DNA of 64,000 nucleotides, from positions 4,588,001 through 4,652,000 of the forward strand of contig NZ_CP066784.1 in NCBI RefSeq assembly GCF_028751195.1, written 5' to 3'. A model generated the notes under the pieces. The model ran no database searches, was not told where the DNA came from, and saw only the letters and a program-made list of their open reading frames with translations. Source of the DNA: Alicyclobacillus sp. ALC3 (lineage in GTDB: Bacteria > Bacillota > Bacilli > Alicyclobacillales > Alicyclobacillaceae). Made by a program: the position numbers and the translations under genes. Shown here in pieces: positions 34,301-40,571 of this stretch (position 1 is its first letter; each line of letters starts with the position of its first letter).

Positions 34301-34640
34301 GTTGGTTCGTCACTTTTCCGGCATCGGCGGGTCCAATTCGGTGGGCTTTGGGTCGCACCGCATTACATCAGTACCTGATGCCATTGCCAAAGCGCTGATT
34401 GAGCATTCCGAGACGTTCCCGCTGCGCAAGGCGGCGTTTTCAGAGTGGGCGTCCGGCCAAGAAGAAACGGTTTCATTAGAAGATAACGCACATCCGGTAG
34501 CGGAGGGTTTACAGTCCGCAGGTTCAAGTCTGCGCTCGTACTCCGTGGGCAAGGACTTATGTCCGAACTGTCACCAGCACTCCCTCGTGCATACGGGCGG
34601 CTGCTACGAGTGTGAAGCCTGCGGCTACAGTAAGTGTTGA
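31377..34640 (+). CDS. nrdJ: Vitamin B12-dependent (class II) ribonucleotide reductase
   Basis: 1,087 aa. The first redox Cys is in TTSYNCFVIP (about 151). The radical-site motif NPCGEQPLPANGICNLG (N-x-C-x-E) is near 527-543. Other landmarks are SKTCNAP near 820, IAPTGTTGTMVG, a TSCPD-like domain (IGKAGSDVYASNEALGRA) and a C-terminal Cys-rich tail (CPNCHQH ... CYECEACGYSKC) for reductant transfer or zinc. It makes deoxyribonucleotides with adenosylcobalamin. Residues about 154-305 and 310-498 look like two copies of one segment; copy 1 lacks the SSGAFSW-to-GGSRRGALM centre. ATG start behind GGGAGGG. Confidence 0.95.
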   Translation: MGQMIEQSMLPFTAEDWLGATGERIVADRYLLKDVRKETLAVGSLVVAVLDTKRAYHELARVTSIDTTTKQVTVTLKDGTSQVLPMQQVDVLSETSPREMWRRVARGAASVTGNPAVWEEKFYNLQSHWRYVPGGRINASMGTGMQTTSYNCFVIPSVGPSLRDYAESFGQTLEIQARSGGVGMNLSRIPPQGTLVPVSDAPRTSQLHLVLDVWHADLLDFLAASYPHSTKVVRVNRAFLRAVEEQAEWTYRFPDTTATDYDGVWNGRLEDWEQDGRPVVNGETVSAKDLYEQILASGALVVSDIVGSTVLPGDQRGTIAGALADMWERMQEGKRVSVILSTLRPRYSYVRGVNGRSSGAFSWGQLYDKGNQVFGDGFGPVGVGEIMSVGCQLTLQGGSRRGALMLILNDRHADILKFIRCKQVDGVITGANISVGISEQFMEAKKKGEMWQIGFVPKHEEAEFQGDFDAWSAAGKPFEMTAQLGANELWDELVRSAWKSAEPGVVFLGRANRMSNSYYFNPLVATNPCGEQPLPANGICNLGAVVLSRFAAGFADSGERVEFADAGKEAVIGSWLQQHFDDDRAEFLLHHVKWEELEETTRSGLRFQDAVIDATYYPFEANRHNQLAERRVGLGIMGLHDLLLYCGIRYGSEESVRFIDVLMGMMAEWSYLESVELAKVNGPFDAFDADLFLQSGYMQQMSAERPHVAEAVRTYGIRNVTTMTIAPTGTTGTMVGCSTGCEPYYAWSYFRNSRLGMFEENAAIVQAYYDAHSDASELPSYFQTAMELSPEDHVRVQGALQKWIDSSISKTCNAPNSYTVEDTKQLYDLAYELGCKGVTIYRDGSRSEQVLSLKDEKSEDKTETQATTEMAETEVATQAAQSLVAAAKTPIAASHQAVYEKRKRPAVLYGATYRKDTPLGKAYITINDDPEEHVALEMFVNIGKAGSDVYASNEALGRAITLYLRDSRNPNKEAELVRHFSGIGGSNSVGFGSHRITSVPDAIAKALIEHSETFPLRKAAFSEWASGQEETVSLEDNAHPVAEGLQSAGSSLRSYSVGKDLCPNCHQHSLVHTGGCYECEACGYSKC

Positions 34641-34736
34641 TCTACAGTCAAGTGTGACCGGTTTTGGAGCGTCGCTGCAGGGTCATACTTGTGGCTTGGA
34701 TTCCAGATATTCGGGGTCGCGATAGGAACTGCTGTG

Positions 34737-34745
34737 TGATATCAT
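34737..34745 (+). promoter_or_regulatory. Extended -10 promoter of the 6S-like RNA
   Basis: TGA-TATCAT: a TGn extension before a 5/6 match to TATAAT. No good -35 box is visible. Predicted start is near 34752. Confidence 0.45.
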
Positions 34746-34751
34746 GCTCTT

Positions 34752-34983
34752 ACAACGTTTCCTGTGCTGTTGGTGAAGCACCTGTGGTTTTAACCGATGC
34801 ATATGTACCGGGAGTTCGCGACATAGCAAAGCGAGCACACGCCACCTCGAGTGGACTTGCGGACTTCGCGTCAGAACACCCACCTGCGAGAAGCAGGTTG
34901 AAAACCGCTCGGCTTCACGGCAAAATGGGGCGTCGTACTTTTCTACATAGCATTCTTAAGAGGCTATATTAGCCTCTTTTTTC
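34752..34983 (+). ncRNA. ssrS: Structured RNA, probable 6S RNA
   Basis: A gene-less stretch ending in a strong terminator folds as one long rod. The outer stem acaacgtttc pairs with ggggcgtcgt (G-U pairs allowed), then gtgaagc/gcttcac, then ggttttaacc/ggttgaaaacc with one bulge. Further in, acctgc-gagaa-gcaggt makes a small hairpin on the 3' side, as in the central bubble of Firmicute 6S RNAs, and tttcctg-x-gtgttg with gcacct resembles their 5' side. 6S RNA binds the housekeeping RNA polymerase. I cannot run a covariance model, so the identity is likely but not certain. The 102-aa frame over it is not a gene. Confidence 0.55.
34958..34983 (+). terminator. Terminator of the 6S-like RNA, target of the IS66 insertion
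   Basis: aagaggct-atatt-agcctctt followed by a T run. The IS element begins at 34984, within or at the end of this T run, and the 8-bp target duplication cttttttc is part of it. Confidence 0.85.
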
Positions 34984-35000
34984 GTTACTACTCAGGTACC

Positions 35001-35035
35001 CGCTGAGTCCAGGCTAGAAATAGCTGGACTCAGCG
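35001..35035. terminator. Hairpin at the left inner end of the IS
   Basis: 12-bp perfect stem (cgctgagtccag / ctggactcagcg) followed by gtcttttgtttg. It would stop transcription entering the element from outside, a known protection of transposase genes. A second large hairpin lies at 37413-37458 at the other end. Confidence 0.6.
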
Positions 35036-35059
35036 GTCTTTTGTTTGTAGAATGGTGGT

Positions 35060-35923
35060 ATGCAGATACAAGGACGCCACCTTACCGAACAAGATATTGC
35101 ATGGATACGTGAACTCATCCATTGTCACCCTGACTGGAATCGCACTCGGTTATCGCGCGAACTGTGTGCGACTTGGAACTGGACAAACGGCAATGGCCAG
35201 CTAAAAGACATGGCCTGTCGTACCATGTTGCTCAAACTTGAGCGACTGAAATACATTCGACTTCCAGCCCCTCGCGCCGTCGGCGTTGGAAACGCGACAA
35301 GAATCGTTCGTTCCGTTGCCCATGACACTACCCCCGTTTCGGGTCCCTTGCGAGATCTGTTGCCGCTGCGAATCGAGATTGTAAAGACATCCGCATCATC
35401 AGTTTTGTTCCGACATTTGCTCGCCGCATATCATTACCTGGGATTCTGCGGCGCGGTCGGTGAAAACATGAAGTATCTTGTCTACGACCGGTACGGACGC
35501 CCATTAGCGTGCCTGCTCTTTGGGTCTGCTGCTTGGAAAGTTGCGCCACGCGACGCGTGGATTCGCTGGACACCGGGTGTTCGTCGGAATTCCTTATCCC
35601 TTGTGACAAACAACATGCGCTTTCTCATCCTCCCTTGGGTCACCGTTCCCAATCTGGCTAGTCATCTCCTCAGCCGCATCGCCAGTCGCATCTGCCGAGA
35701 CTGGATGGACAAGTATGGTCATCCGGTGCACCTGCTGGAGACGTTTGTCGAACAGCAACGATTCCGTGGCACGTGCTACCGGGCTGCTAACTGGATTCAA
35801 GTCGGCCAGACGCAAGGGAGAAGCCGCAATGACACGCACCATACCTTGAGCGTTACACGCAAGGATGTTTATGTGTATGCCCTGGTGCCCAATGCAAGGG
35901 AGGTACTTTCGAATGGAATTTGA
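35060..35923 (+). CDS. DUF4338 (DruA-like) protein encoded in the IS element
   Basis: 287 aa. The N-terminus (ILRELIHCHP-like region, TRLSRELCATWNWTNGNGQL, CRTMLLKLERLKYIRLP) resembles a small DNA-binding helix-turn-helix. The rest carries the DUF4338 signature: HYLGFCGAVGENMKYLVYD, LACLLFGSAAWKVAPRD, NNMRFLILPWVTVPNLASH, DWMDKYGHPVHLLETFV and GTCYRAANWIQVG. This is the family of DruA from the Druantia anti-phage system. Here it overlaps tnpC by 11 bp inside IS66, so it more likely helps transposition, for example in end binding or target choice. ATG start; the reading frame fills the 5' half of the element. Confidence 0.85.
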   Translation: MQIQGRHLTEQDIAWIRELIHCHPDWNRTRLSRELCATWNWTNGNGQLKDMACRTMLLKLERLKYIRLPAPRAVGVGNATRIVRSVAHDTTPVSGPLRDLLPLRIEIVKTSASSVLFRHLLAAYHYLGFCGAVGENMKYLVYDRYGRPLACLLFGSAAWKVAPRDAWIRWTPGVRRNSLSLVTNNMRFLILPWVTVPNLASHLLSRIASRICRDWMDKYGHPVHLLETFVEQQRFRGTCYRAANWIQVGQTQGRSRNDTHHTLSVTRKDVYVYALVPNAREVLSNGI

Positions 35924-37391
35924 ACTGGAATTTAAAGCAATGGAACGTGAATGCATTTTGCAAGTATATGAACAGGGACCTGATGCGGTTGTTGATTTGG
36001 TACGAGGACTCGTAGCTATCGTTGAGCAACAGGCGGCTGAAATCCGCGAGTTAAAAGAGCGTGTAAGGGTCCTCGAGAGCCAAGTGAACCAGAACAGCCG
36101 CAATTCCAGTAAGCCTCCATCTAGTGATGGATTTCGTAAACCAACGAATTCACGCCAGCCGGGTGGTAAGAGAGGCGGCCCCAAAGGGCATAGCGGGCAC
36201 ACTCTGCTCATGAGCAAGACCCCCGATGAGGTCATCGTCCACAAGCTTAACGCCTGTCCCAACTGTGCCGCATCGTTGGAAACGGTAGCCACGAAGGGCC
36301 TCGTGAAACGTCAGGTATTCGACTTGCCCGCACCTCGTCTCGTTGTGACAGAGCACCAAGCCGAGGAAAAGCGCTGTCCCTGCTGCAATACATTGCAACG
36401 TGCCAGCTTCCCGGATGGCGTCAAAGCTCCAGTGCAGTATGGGGATGGATTTGCAGCATGGACCACATATTTAAATGCCTATCATATGCTCCCTTTAGAC
36501 CGAATCGGACAGTTCTATGCCGACCTAACTGGACAACGGCCCAGTGAAGCGACCCTGTTGAGCCAATTAGAGAGCATGGCGGGTGCCGTGGAGTTAAGCG
36601 CCATCCCCGTCATTCGGGAGAACTTGTGCAATGCGCCGCTGCTCCATACCGACGAAACGGGTGTACGTATCGTCAACAAACAACATTGGTTGCATGTCGT
36701 GTCCAATCCAGAATGGACGCTCATGGACACTTATCCACAGCGTGGTACCGGCGCGATTGAAGGCATGGGGATACTGGACACCTTTAAGGGCGTCGTCGTT
36801 CATGACTGCCTCTCGGCCTACTTCCGACCCATCTACTCATTTGAGCATGCGCTATGCAATGCTCACCTCCTGCGCGAATGTCAAGGTATCCTGGACAATG
36901 ATGGACATCAGTGGGCTAAGCAGATGAAGGAATTGCTCCGAGGCGCTTGGAAGCTCACTAGGGACGCCCGGGAGAAGGGTCTCCCGCTCGCTGATGAAAC
37001 CATTGCCGAGATTGAGACGGCTTACGATGCCATTCTTGAGCTAGGCAAAACTGAATGGGCGCTGGATCCTGTGCCGACGAAAACAGGACCACGTGGACGA
37101 AAGTGCAAAAGCAAAGCCGCTAATTTAGGACAGCGATTTGAGTCGCACAAGGAGTCCATCCTTCGCTTCCTTTGGGATGCGAACGTGCCCTTTGACAACA
37201 ACCAGGCGGAACGGGACATTCGGATGACCAAGGTGAAACAGAAGGTCTCCGGGCTCTTTCGTACACAGGAGGGCGGTAAGACCTTCTCCGTACTCCGCAG
37301 CCTTATCTCTAGCCTGTTAAAACAGAACCTTCCTCTACTTCCTTCCCTGGTTTCGGTCCTTCGTGGCCAGCCGGTCTTCGCAGGGACCTGA
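35913..37391 (+). CDS. IS66-family transposase TnpC
   Basis: 492 aa. An N-terminal coiled coil (VEQQAAEIRELKERVRVLES) is followed by the conserved NSRNSSKPPSSDGFRKP. A zinc-binding CPNC ... CPCCN region comes next, then the DDE catalytic core: LLHTDETGVRI, VVHDCLSAYF, EHALCNAHLLREC and the C-terminal FDNNQAERDIRMTKVKQKVSG. All are intact. The start is ATG 35913 with AGGGAGG 9 nt upstream, inside the end of the DruA-like gene, so translation is coupled; the earlier in-frame start at 35865 has no binding site. Confidence 0.95.
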   Translation: MEFELEFKAMERECILQVYEQGPDAVVDLVRGLVAIVEQQAAEIRELKERVRVLESQVNQNSRNSSKPPSSDGFRKPTNSRQPGGKRGGPKGHSGHTLLMSKTPDEVIVHKLNACPNCAASLETVATKGLVKRQVFDLPAPRLVVTEHQAEEKRCPCCNTLQRASFPDGVKAPVQYGDGFAAWTTYLNAYHMLPLDRIGQFYADLTGQRPSEATLLSQLESMAGAVELSAIPVIRENLCNAPLLHTDETGVRIVNKQHWLHVVSNPEWTLMDTYPQRGTGAIEGMGILDTFKGVVVHDCLSAYFRPIYSFEHALCNAHLLRECQGILDNDGHQWAKQMKELLRGAWKLTRDAREKGLPLADETIAEIETAYDAILELGKTEWALDPVPTKTGPRGRKCKSKAANLGQRFESHKESILRFLWDANVPFDNNQAERDIRMTKVKQKVSGLFRTQEGGKTFSVLRSLISSLLKQNLPLLPSLVSVLRGQPVFAGT

Positions 37392-37412
37392 CAAAAGTAG
37401 CCCAAAAAGTCT

Positions 37413-37458
37413 GTCGCAAGGGGTGTCCTCAACACCCCCTTTTGGGGTGCCTTGCGAC
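37413..37458. repeat. Inverted repeat at the right inner end of the IS
   Basis: gtcgcaagg (37413-37421) pairs with ccttgcgac (37450-37458), with further ggggtg/cacccc pairing inside. It directly abuts the right terminal inverted repeat and follows the tnpC stop, so it can serve as terminator or as a subterminal transposase site. Confidence 0.6.
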
Positions 37459-37628
37459 GGGGTACCTGAGTAGTAACCTTTTTTCATGTTGACTCACACG
37501 CATGACCAATCACCTAGTGAGAGATGCTGAATGTACCTGTATCGAATTTAATTAAACTGCTAAAATGAAGGACAGGCAGTCACGAGTGAAATGCTGAAAC
37601 TCCAACCGAAGATACAGGGGTGACCCAC

Positions 37629-38105
37629 GTGAACGATTCTGAAATCACAACATACTTGCAGCAGATGGAGGACTTGCTGGCACGTTTACAGCGCATCATG
37701 AGTCATGACCGCGTGTTGAAACAATTCAACATGACGGCGAGCCAGATGTTCATTCTCCGGTACCTGAACAAATGCAGCCGCGCCAAAGCGTCTGACATCG
37801 CAAAGGTGGCAGGACTGAGCCCGGGCGCTGTTACGCAGGTGTGTGACGAACTCGAACGTTCGCAGTGGGTGGAACGAACACGCTCGAGCGAAGACCGCCG
37901 TGTAGTCTACGTTTCCATCACCTCACAAGGACAAAGTCGTCTCGATGAATTTCGGAAGTTACGCAGCAACAACATGATGGACATCTTCACTAGGCTCGGT
38001 GAACATGATGCTGGCGAGTTCGTCCGCATCATGGGGAAAGTTGTTGCGATTGTCGAAGCGAGGCAGCGAGTCGTGGAGAGTCCAGATTCGAATAGCGAGG
38101 GATAA
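37629..38105 (+). CDS. MarR-family transcriptional regulator
   Basis: 158-aa winged helix dimer. The recognition helix region reads ASDIAKVAGLSPGAVTQVCDELE, followed by the wing ERTRSSEDRRVVYVSITSQG. N- and C-terminal helices for dimerisation are present. The start is GTG 37629 with AGGGGTGA about 5 nt upstream; GTG 37620 lies on the binding site. It is 3 bp from the next dehydrogenase gene, so it probably controls itself and that enzyme. The ligand is unknown. The insertion of IS66 upstream may have changed its promoter region. Confidence 0.9.
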   Translation: MNDSEITTYLQQMEDLLARLQRIMSHDRVLKQFNMTASQMFILRYLNKCSRAKASDIAKVAGLSPGAVTQVCDELERSQWVERTRSSEDRRVVYVSITSQGQSRLDEFRKLRSNNMMDIFTRLGEHDAGEFVRIMGKVVAIVEARQRVVESPDSNSEG

Positions 38106-38108
38106 TAC

Positions 38109-38981
38109 GTGCAGTTGACAATAGGTTGGATAGGCCTGGGGAAAATGGGTGCGCCAATGGCGTGCAATGTAGCAGCTGCAGGGTATCGAGTTCAGGCCTT
38201 CAACCGCTCACCGAGAGAGCTCGACTTGGGAGCTTGTGTTCGCGTCTCATCTCCTGCACAGGCAGCTGCTGGCGCAGATATCCTCATCCTTATGGTTTCC
38301 GATGAAGGCGCCGTACGGAACTCCTTGTTCGGACCAGAGGGAGCAGCAAGTGAACTGACACCAGGAACACTAGTGGTGAACATGAGCACGATAGGCGTTT
38401 CGGAAACAAAGCAGCTTGCACTCGAATTCGCCGAACGCGGTGTCGAGTGGATGGATGCCCCAGTGTCTGGTACGGTAAGACCCGCTGTGGACGGCACCCT
38501 AGTGGTCATGGCAGGCGGGTCTGAAGCGGCGTTTAGCAAAATGCAGCCGATTTTCGCCTGCGTGTCACGGCGCGCTCTTCACATCGGCGAAGTCGGTGCC
38601 GGTTGCGCAATGAAATTATGCATTAATGCATTTTTGGGGATGACGATGGCAGCGGCAGGTGAGTGCATGGTCACGGCGGAGAAGACGGGCCTTGGCCGAG
38701 ACAAGTTCCTTGACGTTTTGGAGGACACGACGATGTGGTCCCCGACACTCGCAGCAAAGCGCCCGCAGTGGCTGGATGACGAGTACCCTGCCGCGTTTTC
38801 ACTCAAGCATATGGTGAAGGACTTAGGGCTGATGTCTCAACAGGTTGCGATGGTCTCTGCCCCTGCACCGGCGTTGTTTGCCACATATGCGTCGTATTTG
38901 ACAGCACAGGCGGCCGGCTACGCGGAGGACGATATGGCTGCCATCACTGCGTACCTACACGGGCTTGGTGGAAACGCGTGA
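38109..38981 (+). CDS. NAD(P)-dependent 3-hydroxyisobutyrate dehydrogenase family oxidoreductase
   Basis: 290 aa. N-terminal Rossmann domain with IGWIGLGKMGAPMACNV (GxGxxG) and then the substrate-binding motif WMDAPVSGTVRPAVDGTL. The catalytic Lys region is GAGCAMKLCINAFLG. C-terminal all-helical domain. Members oxidise or reduce short beta-hydroxy acids, such as hydroxyisobutyrate, tartronate semialdehyde or succinic semialdehyde. GTG start, following the MarR gene by 3 bp. Confidence 0.9.
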   Translation: MQLTIGWIGLGKMGAPMACNVAAAGYRVQAFNRSPRELDLGACVRVSSPAQAAAGADILILMVSDEGAVRNSLFGPEGAASELTPGTLVVNMSTIGVSETKQLALEFAERGVEWMDAPVSGTVRPAVDGTLVVMAGGSEAAFSKMQPIFACVSRRALHIGEVGAGCAMKLCINAFLGMTMAAAGECMVTAEKTGLGRDKFLDVLEDTTMWSPTLAAKRPQWLDDEYPAAFSLKHMVKDLGLMSQQVAMVSAPAPALFATYASYLTAQAAGYAEDDMAAITAYLHGLGGNA

Positions 38982-39263
38982 GGTGGGCTGCATCCTCGAC
39001 CAGGATGGAGTAATCAATGAATTTCACGGCGACGTAAACCAGCCAGAGGACTTGATTTTACAGCCGGCAACAGCCCCAGCGATTTGTCATTTCAAGTCGC
39101 AGGGGCTGTTGGTCTGCATGGCAAGAAACCAAGGCAGCGTTGGCCTCGGATATATGACAAATGTACGAAGGCCAACTACATGGCGCACAATTTGCCAGAA
39201 GCCGTCGAATGGATTATAAAAGATGCTGAGTCTATGGATGACACTATCGCTCATCGGATCTAG
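38968..39263 (+). pseudogene. Degraded HAD-IIIA (GmhB-like) phosphatase gene
   Basis: The first frame holds CILDQDGVINE (HAD motif I, with both Asp) and QPEDLILQPATAPAICHF. Motif II, however, reads CMARNQGSVG with Arg where Thr/Ser is expected. After GLGYMT the frame goes wrong. A second frame then gives ANYMAHNLPEAVEWIIKDAE and SMDDTIAHRI to a TAG at 39261. Motifs III and IV are missing. It is a truncated, frameshifted relic of a heptose- or histidinol-phosphate phosphatase-like gene that overlaps the previous gene's end. Confidence 0.65.
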
Positions 39264-39278
39264 TGATAACCTTATCAC
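39263..39278. promoter_or_regulatory. Palindromic operator candidate upstream of the GT2-GtrA gene
   Basis: gtgataaccttatcac: two 7-bp arms around CC. It is centred about 28 bp upstream of the -10 box of the next gene, where a repressor or activator would act. Confidence 0.4.
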
Positions 39279-39294
39279 AACAGTTGCATGATGG

Positions 39295-39303
39295 TGGTAT
39301 AAT
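39295..39303 (+). promoter_or_regulatory. Extended -10 promoter of the GT2-GtrA gene
   Basis: TGG-TATAAT, with a perfect -10 hexamer at 39298-39303 and a TGn extension, about 70 bp before the start codon. No clear -35 box; the palindrome occupies that area. Confidence 0.55.
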
Positions 39304-39375
39304 CAACGTGGCAATCGGGGGATAAACTGTTGGATGCCGGCGTGAACAGCGTTCGGCAGAGAGGGGAACATCGCT

Positions 39376-40512
39376 GTGCAGCTAGGCATCATCGTCCCGA
39401 CGTACAATGAACGCGAAAATGTACGAACTATGGTGGAACGGATCTCGGCCGCACTGAGTGGTCGGGACATTCAATATGAAATTTGGTTTATCGACGACAG
39501 TCGCGACGACACACCGCTTGTGCTTGAGGAACTGGCGTCGCAGTACCCCGAAACAGTCCGCTACGTCCACCGTGAAGAGGCGCGTGGGCTGGCGACGGCT
39601 GTGGTGGAAGGGTTCAAGCAGTCGCAAGCAGAGTACTTGGTCGTCATGGATGCAGACCTGCAGCACCCACCAGAAGTTCTGCCGGTGTTGGTGGAGCGTT
39701 TGGAAGAGGGCATCGATGTCGTCATCCCGAGTCGATTTGTTCCGGGCGGCTCGGATGGTGGGCTTAGTACTGTTCGTAAGGTCGTTTCGTGGACGGCTCG
39801 CACTCTGGGGCGCATCGCATTGAAACGACTGCGACACATTTCCGATTGCACCGGCGGCTTCTTTGGTGTGCGCCGAAAAGTTGTTGAGGGTGTCGAACTG
39901 AGTCCGATCGGTTGGAAAATTCTCATGGAAGTGCTAGTGAAGGGCCACTATGAAACTGTCCACGAGATCCCGTATCAGTTTGAAGACCGAAGCGCCGGAC
40001 AGTCGAAGATGAGCCTGCGTGAACAGTGGAATTACCTGCATCACTTGGGACGAATGGTGTGGGGAAGTCCCGACGACAGACGTTTTTATCTGTTTTGTTT
40101 TGTCGGCGGTCTCGGTACCATTGTCAACCTTGTCGTGATGGCCGTGTTGTACCACGGCTTTCATCTCAAAGAAATTCCTTCCTCTGTCATAGCATCGCTG
40201 ATCGCCATGGGACACAATTACCTATGGAATGACAACTTGACTTGGCGCGGACATGCGCATCCTGTGAAGTGGCGGCGCATCCTGCAGATTCCAATCTTCA
40301 TGCTCATCTCTGCAATCAGCATTTTGGTTACCGCCCTCTTCGTGAAATTGCTTGTGTGGTGGCATGGAGACGCGGTTTTAGGACAGTTCATCGGGATTGT
40401 CGTGTCGACTGTTTGGAGCTATACCGCCAATAACAAGTGGACGTGGAAAGCACCGGATGAAAGAAGGTCTGGTCTGACCGCGATTCGCGTTACCCACGAG
40501 GACGTCAGATAA
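39376..40512 (+). CDS. Dolichol-phosphate-mannose-synthase-like glycosyltransferase fused to GtrA
   Basis: 378 aa. Residues 1-230 are a GT2 domain: IVPTYNERENVRTMVERIS, WFIDDSRDDT and VVMDADLQHPPEVLP (the DXD) in the style of DPM1/polyprenyl-phosphate hexose synthases. Residues about 240-360 are a GtrA-type domain with four helices (FYLFCFVGGLGTIVNLVVMA ... NYLWNDNLTW ... VSTVWSYTANNKWTWK). The fusion would make a polyprenyl-phosphate sugar and flip it for wall glycosylation. GTG start with GAGGGG 8-9 nt upstream. Confidence 0.9.
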   Translation: MQLGIIVPTYNERENVRTMVERISAALSGRDIQYEIWFIDDSRDDTPLVLEELASQYPETVRYVHREEARGLATAVVEGFKQSQAEYLVVMDADLQHPPEVLPVLVERLEEGIDVVIPSRFVPGGSDGGLSTVRKVVSWTARTLGRIALKRLRHISDCTGGFFGVRRKVVEGVELSPIGWKILMEVLVKGHYETVHEIPYQFEDRSAGQSKMSLREQWNYLHHLGRMVWGSPDDRRFYLFCFVGGLGTIVNLVVMAVLYHGFHLKEIPSSVIASLIAMGHNYLWNDNLTWRGHAHPVKWRRILQIPIFMLISAISILVTALFVKLLVWWHGDAVLGQFIGIVVSTVWSYTANNKWTWKAPDERRSGLTAIRVTHEDVR

Positions 40513-40533
40513 CAACATGCCTGAGAATGTGAC

Positions 40534-40560
40534 GAGGCCCGGACAAATTGTCCGGGCCTC
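40534..40560. terminator. Bidirectional terminator between the GT2-GtrA and LCP genes
   Basis: 11-bp perfect stem (gaggcccggac / gtccgggcctc) with an AAATT loop, between two convergent genes. Confidence 0.85.
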
Positions 40561-40571
40561 TTGCATGATGC

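Larger units (their letters stand above)
34984..37477 (+). mobile_element. Complete IS66-family insertion sequence carrying a DruA-like gene
   Basis: 2,494 bp. Terminal inverted repeats of 18 bp are perfect: gttactactcaggtaccc at 34984-35001 and its complement at 37460-37477. An 8-bp target duplication cttttttc (34976-34983 and 37478-37485) matches the IS66 rule. Two overlapping genes fill it: a DUF4338/DruA-like gene and tnpC. There is no tnpA or tnpB, as in the tnpC-only (ISBst12-like) branch. The intact frames and exact duplication mean a recent, probably active, insertion. Confidence 0.95.

Noticed and set aside
34664..34972. 102-aa plus-strand frame after nrdJ
   Set aside because: It has no binding site or family, and it overlaps the structured RNA and its terminator.
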